Source: Rostratula benghalensis (lineage: Eukaryota > Chordata > Aves > Charadriiformes > Rostratulidae). Taken from it: a DNA stretch of 64,000 nucleotides. The notes below the pieces were generated by a model, which worked only from the letters and a program-made list of their open reading frames with translations, searched no databases and was not told the origin of the DNA. The position numbers and the translations under genes are program-made. Within the stretch, counting starts at the first letter, position 1; every line of letters begins with the position of its first letter. Below, piece after piece: positions 46,064 to 59,689 of the stretch. The DNA is taken from assembly GCA_013399305.1 (NCBI GenBank), contig VXAI01000190.1:1411717-1475716 (forward strand). Direction: 5' to 3'.

Positions 46064-47184
46064 AAAGCTATTAACTCCTTTTATTTTTATAGAATGACTT
46101 TAAACTTTGATCAATAAACATGAGAGGTGAAATTAAACAAATGGGGGGAGTATACACAACAGAGGATAGTTAGGCCAGAACTTGCAAATACATTAAGAAG
46201 AGGTCTCCTAGTTGGACAGAAGTTAAAAAGAAAGGGAATTGAGGAAGCAATTTGCATAAAATGTCTTGCAGTTCTTTATGTGATGTTACATATTCAGGAA
46301 AAAAATTATCATGAATCTTTTCATTATGCTTATTATACCTAATAAATGATGGTACCTGTGTATTGTTTCAAAAGTGAGTCTCAGCTTTTGTTCTCTACTA
46401 AGAGCAAGGGAGCCCCCAAAGCCTCCTCTTCTCGGGCACCACCTGTGAGTCCTCAGCTACTCTGGCTGGATTTTGAAAGGGGAAAGAAACAAATCCAGCA
46501 TCGCAACGGCTTGTATTATTCTTCAGTCCTATTCTGGCTTTCTCCCGTGGGCTTGCTCTGTTTGCTTATGGGCTAAGAAAAAGAAGACAGTGTGGTCCCA
46601 CTCGATGTTTTTGCTCCAGTGGATGTGTCAGTCCCCTGAGGAAGCCAAAGGGAACTTGAGCAATCACTGATTGTATTTGCAGGTTCTTTAACATTAGCTG
46701 GACACTTACCCAACACCTGGAGGTGGAGAAAAAGGCGTGCAAAACAAGGTTTAGGAGTGTGACTCCAACCTTGATGAGAAAGCAAAGCCTAATTAAAAGG
46801 CAAAGAAAATCTCCAGTGACAGATCATCCCCCCCTCCTCCCTTCTCTCCCTTGCTGCTCTCAGCAGCTTCAACATTTTCTTTTCCTTCTCCTTCTCCTCC
46901 CTAAGGATGACAGAGCAGCGTCAGGGCTGGTGGGACACAGCTCCAGTCTCATTCCTCAACTGCCACTGTCCCCTTCCCAGGAGGGAGGCAGGATGAAGCA
47001 GCTTTGTTGATGCTGGCACAGGCTGCAGGGACCCCAGAACAGCTCCCTGCTCAGGGAAAGGCTTTCTTTAAGGAAAAAAGAGAGGGTCAGGTGTGTATCC
47101 AACAAGCAGAAGTATCACAAGGGCTGAGGATCAAGTGCCTACCTTTAGGGTAGTTTGCTTCTAGTCATGCCAGGCCAGTTCCCT

Positions 47185-47258
47185 GGAAGGCTGCTGTAGG
47201 ATCTCCCCAGAACCTTCTCTTCTTCAGGCTGAACAACCCCAACTCTCTCAGCCTGTCA
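47185..47258 (-). mobile_element. Internal CR1 scrap
   Basis: About 74 bases of minus-strand CR1 (GGAAGGCTGCTGTAGGATCT to CTCTCTCAGCCTGTC), encoding the SLEKR region, with neither end of the element present. Confidence 0.8.
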
Positions 47259-49419
47259 AGAGTAACTTGAGTTAAACCAGCATAAGGAAGTTTGGATTCT
47301 CAAACAACGGAGAAATTAGGGGAAGAAAAGACATCCCTTTAGTTCTGCATCTCTCTTTAGCAGGGCTCTTGCTCTGAGTCTTACCTGTAAGAGAAAAGGG
47401 CTCTTTATCACTAAGAGCACAATAAAAGAGCTAAAGTTTCTTTGTGCCCAACAGCAATGCTAAAGAGAGATTGGGGAAAGAACAGATGTCTGCAAGATCT
47501 GGCTTTCAAGAACATCAGGTTTACTACAACAACAGAAGTAAGACTTGACTGCCAAAGGCATTGCTGTTGTTCCTGTCAAATTAAGAATGAAAACATTCTC
47601 CAACAAACACATTCTATTTTATTCAACTACATTACTGAAAAGCAAAGGAACAATTGTGCTGAAAACAAGTGGAATGTCAAGCAGTCCCACAGGTACAAAA
47701 TCAAGCAGAAGAAATAATTAAACTTTCTACTGGTAAGTTAATATATTCAATTTAATTCCTAGTTTTTCTGCCAGAGCTTGTGTAATGTGGGCATATTGGT
47801 CTTTTCAATTTCCTCTGCAAATATATCCATCTTTCACTATACATTTTCAGATACCTGCCATTTGGTCTTAAAGTACACATTGCCTAATCAATAATTTAAA
47901 TGCAATCTAGGTTACAACTGTATTAAAGTTGTGCATATTCTGTTGAATGAATAAATGCTCCAAGTGAAGTTTTGACCCCATTGACATCACTTGCAAAACA
48001 TTTATTGATATTCCCGAAGCTGACATTTCATGCTTGAAGTGCAAACCCTGTTTTTTTTAACATGTGGTTGGAATCAATAGTATCTCCATGGGCTGCTCTG
48101 CTGATTCCAGCATCTCTCTTTGCTTCAGGAGCAGGACACGGGTCCACTCAAGGTAAGGAACCAGGGATACAGCAGACAGGATCATTCCCAGAATAAAGGA
48201 CAATTCAATGTGTGCAAGATTAGCAGGATCTGGCTCATACTTCAATCACATTTTGTTAGAGACATAACACGGTTGCAGTAAAAATATTCCCCTTTTGACA
48301 CATCTCAGTGGTGCAACAGCTATTGCTTCTTGTAATTCCATTTCTTGGAATAATTCCTTGCACATTTCTATATTCAGCAGATTTTGGTGGGCTCTGAGGA
48401 TGAATAGATTTAAGAAAAGCACGAAACAACTAAGTTTGTCATAAGGGTAAATGAAATCAGCCCATTTGTACACTCTGTCAGAAAGCAGGAACCAAGCCAT
48501 CTGACTAGGAGGATAGTGAACCGAGCAGCAGAAGAGTTACTGCAGAGTCATATTGCAAATTCAAACAAGAAAACAGAGAATTGAGAGCCTGCTATTCAGT
48601 TAGTAACAGGGAGGGAGAGAGAGGAAGTCATCTAGATCTTCCTTTATCCTTTTCCTCACAGTCAAAATATTGCTAGAAATTTCAGTTTCAAGAAAAAAAT
48701 TGCTACTCTGGTGCAGCTGCATAATCAAATCTAGACCTAAATTTTATCTGCAAAGTTCTTCAGTGCTAAGCTCCCAAATCTAGAGGAGCACCGGGATAAT
48801 CTTTAGCCTGGAGATGGTTGTGATGGGGTCATCAGAGCTGTTCACACAGTGATTCCTTAAGTGACTTAGAGATGAGGGCCCATATGCCTCTGGACACACA
48901 CTGTTCCATATCAGTGTTACCCATCAGTCCCACAGATTTCCAGCAGATAAAATGATCTAGTAAATTTCTTCAGTTTTGTTTTTAAACTTTTAGGATCAAA
49001 GGGAAAATGTGGCTACGTCATAGAATTTTCGCATGCGTCGGCTGAGTGTGAGAAGAATTTAGAGAAAAATACTTTCAAAATAGTTTTATTGTTAATGATA
49101 AATGTGGTGAGAGTAGATCAAACTGCCCTCTCTTGAATAGTTTTTGTGGTACATCATTTTACTTGTGCCACTGTTTGCCTGAGCCATCTGTTTTTCTGTA
49201 AAAACAGTTTTGTGAAAACCTACTCTAATGATCGTAAGCATACTGAAAAGAAATTATATTAGGTAACCATGGAGAACCCGTCATCAATTAGTTTAAATAG
49301 CCCTTGATTGTTCAAATGCAGTTCAGAGAGAGAGATGATGCCTGTAGGATTTTTCCACATATTTTTCTTGGGTGTAAACACAAGAGAAGAAAATTCACTC
49401 AACTATTGGGCCTGGATTA

Positions 49420-50035
49420 CATAGAATCACAGAACCATTGAATTATATGGGGTTGGAAGGGACCTCTGGAGATCATCTAGTTCAACCCCCCTGCCAGAGC
49501 AGGTCCACCCAGAGCAGGTTGCACAGAAACCTGTCCATGAGGTTTTGAATGTCTCCAGAGACAGAGACTCCACCACCTCTCTGTGCCGCCTTTTTTCCAG
49601 AGCTCTGCCACCCTCAAAGTGAAGAAGTTCCTCCTCATGTCACCCTCAAAGTGAAGAAGTTCCTCCTCATGTCTAGGTGGAATTTCCTATGTTCAAGTTT
49701 GTCCCATTACGTCTTGTCCTGTAAAAAGACATCACTGAAAAAAGACTGGCTCCAACTTCCAGACACCCACCCTGAAAGCATTGATCAGATGCCCCCTCAG
49801 TCTTCTCTTCTCCAGACTAAAAAGACCCAAGTCCCTCAGATTTTCGTCATCAGAGAGATGTTCTAAGCCCCTCATCATCTTTGTGGTTCTCTGCTGTACC
49901 ATCTCCAACAGTTCCCTATCCTTCTTGAACCACAGAGCCCAGAACTGGACACAGTGCTCCAGATGGGACGTCACCAGGGCAGAGTAGAGGGGGAGGATGA
50001 CCTCCCTCGACCTGCTGGTCATACTCTTCTTGATA
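49420..50035 (-). mobile_element. CR1 LINE fragment with internal duplication
   Basis: Minus-strand copy of about 615 bases. The minus frame keeps [20 protein letters not shown] and the [11 protein letters not shown] motif. A 32-base segment (49609-49640) is repeated exactly in tandem at 49641-49672. Confidence 0.92.
49609..49672. repeat. Perfect 32-bp tandem duplication inside CR1
   Basis: Two identical 32-base units that begin CACCCTCAAAGTG and end CTCCTCATGT, side by side. The other CR1 copies here have one unit, so this arose after insertion or in a source copy. Confidence 0.95.
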
Positions 50036-52663
50036 TACTCTTCTTCTTCATACTCATACTCTTCAACTCCCTTTTTCTTACAAAGTAACCAGTGCCAAAG
50101 TAACCAGTGCCCTAGAACCTTGTCCTTAGCAAAGCAGCAAACAAGAAAGTGAAAAGCAAACAAACAAACAAAAAAAATAGTGAAGGAAAAATATTACATA
50201 AAGGCATATACATATAGGCATACTTTGTATCACCAATGAATCTACAGTTGACCTCAATGGGAGTGAGGCCGGACCCAAAGTTATATAAAATACATTTGGC
50301 TTTGCACTGTTATTTCCAGTTCTTCATTCTTTTTTTTCTCCCATATAGAAATTTTCTCACCTCACTTCTGTAATATGTTACTGCTTCTTGGTAAGCTGTC
50401 CCAATTTTACCACACCCTGTCCTGACAAGCACACCCATGCTTGCCTCGCTCGCATCTGAAGCTTATACCAAGTACTAACACAGCTAGACTTTTATCCCTT
50501 AACCCTCCCTCTTTGCTTCTCAAATAAAAGGGCTTGAAGTAGTAAAATCTTGCTGACATTAGGGAAATTAGAAGAATGGAAGATTTTCTCAGGCTGCTTT
50601 AGAATTAACCCTCTAAAGAGGAAACCTCAGTATAGTCCAAAAATGGAATACCAAAATATATTTGCAGTCCTGATGATAAAATAGTTTGGGGTGATTAGCA
50701 GCCAAATTACCTTTGCAGCACTCTCCCTTCATCTGTGTGTGTACTCTCTGCTCCCTTGCAGTTTTTCACTACTGTCAACAAGTCTCCTGGGGGCTGGTTT
50801 CTGAGTCCTCCAGTACAAAGAAGGAGGAGCTGCCCATCACCTCTGCCTCTTACAGTGCCCAGGGAATGGAGTTTGGGGGGAGCCTGAAGGACTCATTTGG
50901 CTGGTGCCTTCATGGCAGGACAGGATGGTTACCACCTGGGTGGAAAGTTTGCTTCAATTTTAGCCTACAATTCCAAGCAAATTATTAGCAAGTTGAAATT
51001 GCCATTTTATTCAGATGAGAGGGTTGTGTGTGGGGGCAGATGAAGGCTAGAGACTTGGTGACTCACAGTGGTTAGCCCAAGACTGAAAAATATTCTTGTA
51101 AAATCAAAAATTCACTGTGTCAAGATTTACAACCTTCCTTAAGATACTCCCATGTATAACACGTGGGAAAAGGAAGGGAAGAGAGGTGCTTATTTATCTT
51201 CCTAATTGCTAGGCCTGGTGCTTTGACACCAAGAAATACTCCTTGGGTTAATAACAGGAGGATGAGTACAAAGAGCTGAAGAGCTTTGCACTTTGCCCTG
51301 AGTCACAGCACGGGTGAGGACCTCTTGAGTCACCAAGTGCTGTCACTGGCTATCAGAGAAAATTTCTTATCGTCTCATTCATTAAAGAGCTGATCCCAGC
51401 GCTGCTTTGCCATCCATCTTCCACAGGAGGCTGATCTGAAATATCATGAGAGCTGGCCTCTGGTTTCCATCCAACAAGTCTCACTAGCCAGATGTTGAGA
51501 AGTACCTCTCCCTCTGGCACTACGCAGACCTCACCCTGGGGCAGCATTGCTGCCTCTGAGCTCTCCTCCAGCACAACTTCTTGATTCAACTGCAAGAACT
51601 TGGATTTTCACTTGCTCCATCCCCTTCACTACATCCTTCTCCAACGCAGCACAGTGCCTTCCAAATCTGTGCTCCTGCCCTGATTGCTGCTTCGCTTCCC
51701 ACGACTGTCACTCTGGATAATTACCCCCATCCCCAGAGGTGTCCTGGGCATCCTTCAGGTCCCTCCTTTCCCCTGCCCAGCCTAGAGCACAATTATTCTC
51801 ATCTGGCCACCCAGCAGCAAGATGGGGAGCACTCCTCGCCCCATCCATGTGAGCAGGCTGGAGGGGAGCCTGGCTCATCTCCATGGCAGCACAAGTTTAA
51901 ACAGCATCTAGGTCATCAAAAGGGAGCATTGAAAGGGGAAAAGAATAAAAAAAAAAAAAAGGAAAGGAAAAGTGAAAAACGAGGTAAAAGCAAATTTCAG
52001 TTCTCCATCTGTGCAGTTAAGACAAATAAGGGCACAAGAACTCTTTGCTAAAAGACTTTTTGCAGTGGTGGACTTGCAATGCCGTGTTCTGCCTTCACCT
52101 CCCAAGCTTCTGAGGGCACTTGGGGATATTGGTGCTTGCAGGGATGGGTCCTCTCAAGGTTCAGAGAAAGCACTAGGGTTTCTTCTCCGCATTTCCACCT
52201 CCTCCTGGTGATACAACCCAAAGATGGCTCTGGAACCCGCCATGGGAGTGGAACTAACCCGAAACAATCAAACCAAAATAGCTCCAAGGAGGAAAGATGG
52301 CTTCAGGCATCACAGTGGGTTGTCACCTCCTGTGTATAACATTAGTTTACAGAGAATATTACACAGATCATAAACATTGCATGTTTTGGGAAAGGATGGT
52401 TTGTTTTAATGTATGAAAGATGGCTACAGGTGAGGTACTGGATTGGATTAATATTGGGAATGAGAATTGATATCCAGCAGCCTTGGGTCATCAAAACAGC
52501 TCCGATCTAAGCAGTGCTTATTTGTAGCTTACTGTGTAAAAAAAAATCCAGAAGTTTGGCACTAAGTTTGCCTAAAAGATCAATTCTTTAGGGCATTTTT
52601 GTTTCTTTTTATTTAGCTACTTTCAGGATATTTATTTCAGCTTCCTTTGCCCGGTATATATTT

Positions 52664-52676
52664 CCCCCCCCCCCCC
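52664..52676. repeat. C13 homopolymer
   Basis: Thirteen C bases in AT-rich surroundings. Confidence 0.95.
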
Positions 52677-53621
52677 AGATTTTAGACCAATAAGATTTTG
52701 AAGTTAGATATTTAAACTTTAGTCCAAAAGTATGCAGGTACAACATTTTAGCTGGTTTGTTTTTTTTATGTTATATTACATTACATGAGAATATTCCCAA
52801 GTGGCAGACCTGGGAGTTTAAAGTCAAGCTGAGATTTGGTTTGTTTCTTCGGGAATAACCCATTTGCCCCACATTTGCCTGGTTCTGCTGTTGCAAAGGC
52901 AGTAGCTGTTTTGCTATTGAAGCCAGGAGCATAGCTAATGTAAGGCTCACATAATCTGGAGGGGCTCTTTCTTTCAAGATGCCAGCGATAAGGCACCCAG
53001 CAGGGAGTGGAACGTAGAGAACAGCAGGGCTTTGCAGGTTATCAGATGAGAGATCGCAGGAGACGGAGCCAAGGCACAGATGACTGGGCTCCTACACCAG
53101 CTCCTCCACGCCTACTCGCCCGGTTTTCGAGAGCCTCTGCCAAGTCAAACACCAACATAAAGACGTGTTGACAGCCTGTGGAAAGCATTTTGGAGGCAGG
53201 GAGGCACTGCAGACAAATGCCAAGTGATTAGGGCGCCGCCGCCATACGCTCCTGCCACTAAAGATGTGATCTGTGCCTCACGACAGCCCCGCAGATGTTT
53301 TAATTTCCCCGCTTCATTTAGCCCTCCTTAATAAAAGGAAGAATTGGGCTGACTGAGCGAAAAAAAAACCATGAATGAACTAATGTGCAGGGGCTGTTTG
53401 AAAAGGGAAGTGTTTGTGTCCGTCTTACAGCACCACCGTGCTTCCTTCTTCCCTCATGGCGATGGTAAGTAGTGAGATAATCCACCTCCTGTAAGCAGAA
53501 AATATGAATTGGTATCCTTCAAATACCATATCCATACCATATCCCTCAAATGCCTGATATCCTATCCGGCTTTGGAACTGCCAGCCTACTGTATAGATGC
53601 TAACATTACGTGTCTAGCATG

Positions 53622-53768
53622 CATGTCATCCCTGGAGGGTTCAAGGCCAGGCTGGATGGGGCTTGGAGCAACCTGGTTTAATGGGAGGTGTCCCTGTCCA
53701 TGGCAGGGGGGGTGGAACTGGGTGATCTTTAAGGTTCCTTCCAACTCTAACCATTCTATGATTCTACA
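53622..53768 (+). mobile_element. CR1 3'-end remnant
   Basis: About 145 bases from CATCCCTGGAGGGTTCAAGG to an intact CCATTCTATGATTCTAC tail. Confidence 0.9.
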
Positions 53769-56129
53769 TCTGTACTCACACGACAATTAATCTCAGCGTG
53801 AAACAATTGATCTGAGCAACAGAAAGCCTCTGTTCCAGCTTTAGGGCATCCAGGGTATTTCTACTGTCACAACAGATGAAGAAATAAATACACTGCGCAG
53901 TCCTGAGGAGCTGAATTGACAGAAAATCCTGGGCTGGGACAACAGTGATGAGACATTTGGTATCAGTCCCTGGGCAGAAAATGCCCCTCAGGCTAGGGCT
54001 GGGCTCCTCCAAAGCTCCAGCCTGGTGCTGGGGAGCAGCAGCTCCTCTGCAATGACTCCAGGGCAGCCAGGCAGTTGGCAGAGAAGCCATCACAGCATGC
54101 AAATTAGAGTTATGAGCTGCTTTCCCATGGCAGTGCTGGGACATAGCACCATGCTTTATAATTATGCTTTGGGCAGCCTCCACCCTCTCGCCCTAATTTC
54201 CAATTGACAGTTGTAGCCTTCCTGATAGCGATTGCAAACATCCTGCAAACAGGGGCAGGAGGCTGGGAAGGACCATTCTGTGCAGGTCAGTAGCAGGTGG
54301 TGATCTGGAGAAATGACTTTATGTCACCAGCAGCAGCTTCTCAGCCCCAGCACCTCATTATTTATTTGTTGTAGACTCACTGACAGTGTATTTAAAGCCA
54401 CAAGGAAGAATGGAGAGAGAGTGGAATGGAGATACGGTGGGCATGGAAGGAGAGAGGGAAACAGAGAAGCAGCATGAAGGCAGTGGGATCCTCAGCCTGG
54501 ATGTTATTTCACAGTTTCCAACTGTGACTTGTCTAGAGTGAAATGCTGGGCTGAATGTGTCAGCAAGGGACGTCCTTTTCTCTGATTTGTTTTCCTAACC
54601 ATATCTAGGTGTTAGATGGTATCTTCTCCAATAGGTGTCTTCTTCTCTGTTTACCCCTCCCTCATCGTACACGTCCCCCTGAAATTGCACTGAGAAACCA
54701 GTGCTGTTCCATAATCTCACAAGCTTTTGGAAGGTGGAACATCAAAACCGTTCAGCTAATAATATTTTAAAATATTTTCTTGCTTAAGCTTGTCAACTGC
54801 TTTGTAGCTTTCACAAGCCCCTGCAGGTTTATTTACAGATTTTAAAGACATTTGCAACTCCTGATTCAGATTAAAAATGTGTAAGAGCCCCATTTTCACC
54901 TCCAAGAGTTTGTCAATTGCAATTTCCTGGTGGCTTTAAAGGGCAGGTGAACGGCTCTGAATGCCAAATGGCACAGACGAAACCATGATATTTGGTTTGT
55001 GAGGGTGGCCAGCAGCTCCTGCTCTAATGAGGAAGAAAGAAGAGTGTAAATAACTGCTGAAAATTCTCTGGTTTACCACGTCTGAACAGGTAGTCCTTCC
55101 CTGCTGGGTTATGTTACTTGGTCAGTGGGTTGCAACCACGAAGGAAACATCACTTGCCCATCACACAGATCCTCCCTCTGATGCTCTCTCCTCCTTCTCA
55201 TCTGCTGACAGAAGGAGGAGGGTTTCACAACTCTGCAGCCATCCACTCTTTTCATGTGGGTATAAATTAAGGAACGCCCTCATGAGGCTAATTTAAAGCA
55301 ACAACTTTGCCCATCGTAATGATAATAATTGAATATCTCCAATGGGATGTTAAAAGGACGTTTCTCCCTTCATCTGTGTAATACAGAGTTTCCTTTTAAG
55401 TTTTATAGTCCTTGTTCCGTCATTTGTGACCAGCAGAATGTATTATTAGCAACAAATATAATTTATATAATTAGAGATTCATGGAATTACATTGAACCCT
55501 TCACCAGCCTGTTTTTGTTTCTATACACTGCACTTTTCCTGTTTGTTTTTGCAGCTGGTAAGAGCCCGGGTGGCCATTAAAATGGAAATTGCAAAGAAAA
55601 ATCATAGAGAAACCTGTCCTGCTGGAAAAAGCAGATTTGGATAAGAAAAAAAAAAATCAAAGCAATGCTTATGAACCAGTTTGGTTTAATAAAGACTTTC
55701 ACCCCAAAATTATTAGAACAGGCTGCAACATTTAGAACATTTTAGAACACGGTATCACACTTGCAGGCTTAGCACTTAATTTTGATGTTACTTTTATTCG
55801 TGTGAAACAAAAAGCCAGTGCTTAATGGGATACATTTTTTAATATTATCAAAACAAAAAGATTTTGACCTTATGAAAATAACAGTAGTAAATCCCTAATT
55901 TATGTTTTTAAATTACTTTTCCTTTAGATTTTTAAAATCCATCACTCAACAGGTGGAAATATCAAAATATTGAAACATAAAGTGCAGGAGAAAAATTGCT
56001 TCATTGACCACCAAATATATGGAATTTTTGGGGATGAGTTTTATGAAAGTTTTGATTCTGGTGAAATTATTGTCATCAGTGCTATCAACCAGTAGTTATT
56101 TTCATTGAGAAAATTCTTTAGAGGCAGAA

Positions 56130-56750
56130 AGAATCATAGAACCATTCAGGTTGGAAGAGACCCTTGGGATCATCGAGGCCAACCACCAGCCCCACTCTAC
56201 AAAGTTCTCCCCTACACCAGATCCCCCAACACCACATCTAAACGACTCTGAAACACATCCAGGGATGGGGACTCAACCACCTCCCTGGGCAGCCCATTCC
56301 AGGGTCTGACCACGCTTTCTGGGAAAAAATCTTTCCTAATGTTCAGCCTAAACCTACCCTGGTGCAGCTTGAAGCCATTCCCTCTTGTCCTATCGCTAAT
56401 TCCCTGTGAGAAGAGACCAGCACCAACCTCTCTACAATGTCCTTTCAAGTAGTTGTTGAGAGTGATGAGGTCTCCCCTCAGCCTCCTCTTCCTCAAACTA
56501 AACACTCCCGGCTCCTTCAATTGCTCTTCATGAGATTTATTCTCCAAGCCCTTCACCAGCTCCGTTGCCCTCCTCTGCACTCGCTCCAGCACCTTGAGAT
56601 CTCTCTTGTGTTGAGGTGCCCAGAACTGGACACCATACTTGAGGTGCTCACCAGTGCTGAGCACAGGGGGACAATCCCCTCCCTACTTCTCCTGGTCACA
56701 CTATTTCTAATACAAGCCAGGATGCCATTGGCTTTCTTGGCCACCTGGGC
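56130..56750 (-). mobile_element. CR1 LINE fragment with 150-codon open frame
   Basis: Minus-strand copy whose ORF2 C terminus is uninterrupted for 150 codons (56212-56664): [57 protein letters not shown]. Same subfamily as 20041-20415. Confidence 0.92.
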
Positions 56751-57837
56751 GAGTGTGAAGTGTATTCTCTGGAGTGAAGCATGAATAAATGCAGGGAAAT
56801 GAAATATCCCTGCAGTAGAGATGCAATGAAATGAAAAGGCAGAAGAAATGTCCATTCTGGTGGGAATGGTGAATGTCTTGTCTGTTTGAAGACTGAGCAC
56901 CAAACCTCAAGCTCTGCAGCTGGGGCTTCAGCCTGTTTGGCCGGGTTAGATTGCTGCCTTAAAGCAAAGCCATGTTCTAAGTGAGACCCTGAGCACATCA
57001 GTCTCATGAAATCCACCTGAGGAAAAATCTTGGGATGATTAATCAGAGGAAGCACAGGGGATGCAGCTGAACAAGGGTACAAGGGTTTGCCTCTTTCTCC
57101 ACGATGGCAGAAGTTGCAACATGACCAGTTTATGACCAAGGAGGTTGCTATTGCTGAGGATAATGTGTTGTAAAGCATTGGCTTCTGCTTCAATCCAAGG
57201 TGGCATCCATGACATTTCCTTTGCTCCCTGTGTAGTACAAGGTGGATTACAAGCCAAGGGAAGAGTATTAATTGCATAATTAGCAAATGATTTAAGCTGA
57301 AATGTTAGTGATTTAGTAAGAGCCTTTATTGCAGCACAAACAAGCAGCCATGTCTCTCATAAAAGGCCCAAAGTTTTTGCTCATAGCTCTTCAGGAGTTA
57401 TTAGTGTTAAAGCTTTTTCAATCTAGCCTGGGTTGGCAGGTTGACTGAGTGATCAGCAGCTGCACTAATTGGGAATCTTTCAGCTGTCAATCCAGGAGGA
57501 GGCAGGGGCAAAGGACAAATGCACATGCTCAAGACAAGAGCCTGCATTCCAGTTCAACAAGTTAATATTAACCCACATTTTTACCCACTCTTGCCTGATT
57601 ACACTCGAAATCTTCTGATATAGCAGAAATTCAAGTCAGCTTGTCTTTCTGTAGCATGAAGAAGGCTTTCCCTAAGTATCTTGGGGAAAGAAAACCCTGA
57701 ATCCACATAGAAATAATAAAAGGGATGAGGGGTTACCTTCTTTTACTACTACTACTTTTTTTTTTTTCTCCCAGGAAATGCAGAGTGACTATGACTGGCT
57801 GGGTTAGTAAGTGAACTACAGAAGGAGTGAGAGGTGT

Positions 57838-57853
57838 GGAGGAGGAGGAGGAG
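57838..57853. repeat. (GGA)n short run
   Basis: Five perfect GGA units with purine-rich neighbours. Confidence 0.85.
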
Positions 57854-59689
57854 GTAATTCTAAAAATCCACCTTAAGGAAGATGTAACAGTGAGAAAACA
57901 GCTCAAGGAGAGCTTGAAATGGCCTCTGATCCTGATGTGAAACGCCGGTACTTCAAGTCCTGCAGTGAATTGCTCTCAATGCTATTTTTCAATTCCATCT
58001 TGTCCCTGCTGCAGCTCGTGGACCGGGTGGGAGTACAGGGGGGGAAAATATTTTAGTGAGCTGCATGTGCAAACTGGGCTTTCCATTTTATAATTTGCTT
58101 TGGGAAAGTCATCACCTTTCAGCAGTTTGTTGTTTGTGAGGGTTTGGGAGGAAAGGTAGACCCACAGGGAGTTGAGCTTAGCTGTATTTCTTGAAGGGAA
58201 ACCTTAGTTTTGCCTGTATGTGGGGGTACAAGGGATGAACAGAAAAGCATGGCCAACAAGCCAGTGAGTGCAGGAAGAGAGCAGTGTCATCCTCCAGTGC
58301 CACTTTCCTCCCCTGAGCATCTGTTTCCACGTAGAGCAGGCACAACAGCATCGTGGGGAGCTGTTGGGAGGATGCATATTTGAAAAGCACACTGAAACCG
58401 TGGTTGTTTTTGCATTCAGCTGCAACCGATTGCCAAAGCTGGCAAACAATCAGTGCCTGGTGTGTTCCTCGGGATGCCAACGCAGCCACTCCTCAAAGGC
58501 AACACCCAGGGCAACAAAACCACCACCCTGATCTGAAAAGAAATGAAGAAGCTGCTCCCCTTCCTCTTACTCCTCTGCGTCCCAAGGTCCCCAATTTGCT
58601 CACGTCAGACACCATGCTGATGGAAGCGGGTGGAAGCAAGACTGCCCTTTGTGTCCTTTCCCATGCTTTAGAGAAAGGGCAACTGTGACAGCACAAAATT
58701 AAAAAATTTCACAGCACATTCAAAATACTCAGAATATTTCCAGTAGCCCTTGTTGCCCGTTCCCTTGTGGCCCATTCAGGGAAGCCTGCAAACTGTCTGG
58801 GGGTTGTATGTGTTCTTGCATCTTTATTATTATTATTATTCCTTTGCAGGCCTGCTTGAGTGTTCAATCTCTGTAGGTTAGAGAGGTTGCAGCCTGCCTA
58901 CCCCTCTGTCACCTGCAGCAGTGGCACTGGCACTGGGGTTACTGGAGTGCACCAAGGACACCAGCACAACGATTACTGTTGAATTAGCAGGGCTAGAACT
59001 GCCATTGTCGTCATCTGCCCCCGAGTTTATGGCACAGCAGTGATTATTACCTCGGGCCTCTTGGAAGCTGAAGTCAGTTTGTTCTTGTAACTGAGCAACA
59101 CAAGGGGATGATGAATCACGAGGGCGTTGGCTGGGCAGGGTTTGGCTGGGAGAAAGCACAAAACAAAGGAGCCCAACAAATCTCCTACAAAGCCAGGGAA
59201 ACACTAACCTTGTTCGTTCTGCAGGACAGGGACTGGCCTGTGCAACAGATAGCATGGGAAAACTTTGCAGCCAGAGGTGCCAGGTAGCAGAGGCATCCTC
59301 GTCAAGCAACCAGCAAACAAATTATATTTACTCTGATGTATTTGGGGGTTTTTTTCCCTTCAGGGATTACTCTGTGTTTAACGGCAGCAAGGCTTTAATG
59401 TTTGTGTGGGTGTGTGAGGGTGAACACAGAGACTAACAGCATCCAGGCAACAACATTTGGGAGAACTGTGTCCTTAATGGGTTTTAGGGCTTCTGGCTGA
59501 ACTGGGAGCTTGACAATTTCGTACTGGATTTAGAAATGTATGCAGACTTGTTGTCTCTCAGCTGAGCAAGCCGGAATGTGAACTATTCAGGCAATCTGGC
59601 AGAGCCCTGGTCGAGCCCCAGTCGAACCCCACGTTGGCCATCAATAAATCTGCCTGGCTGAGCTGGGCTGGCCACTAAAACAAACACCA

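Noticed and set aside
48057..48500. Two consecutive hydrophobic minus-strand frames that look like membrane segments
   Set aside because: Separated by a stop, no splice or family support, no tetraspan signature; not a third PERP copy.
55555..55580. Acceptor-like TTTTTGCAG followed at once by CTGGTAAG
   Set aside because: Leaves a three-base exon with no supporting frame; a chance pairing.
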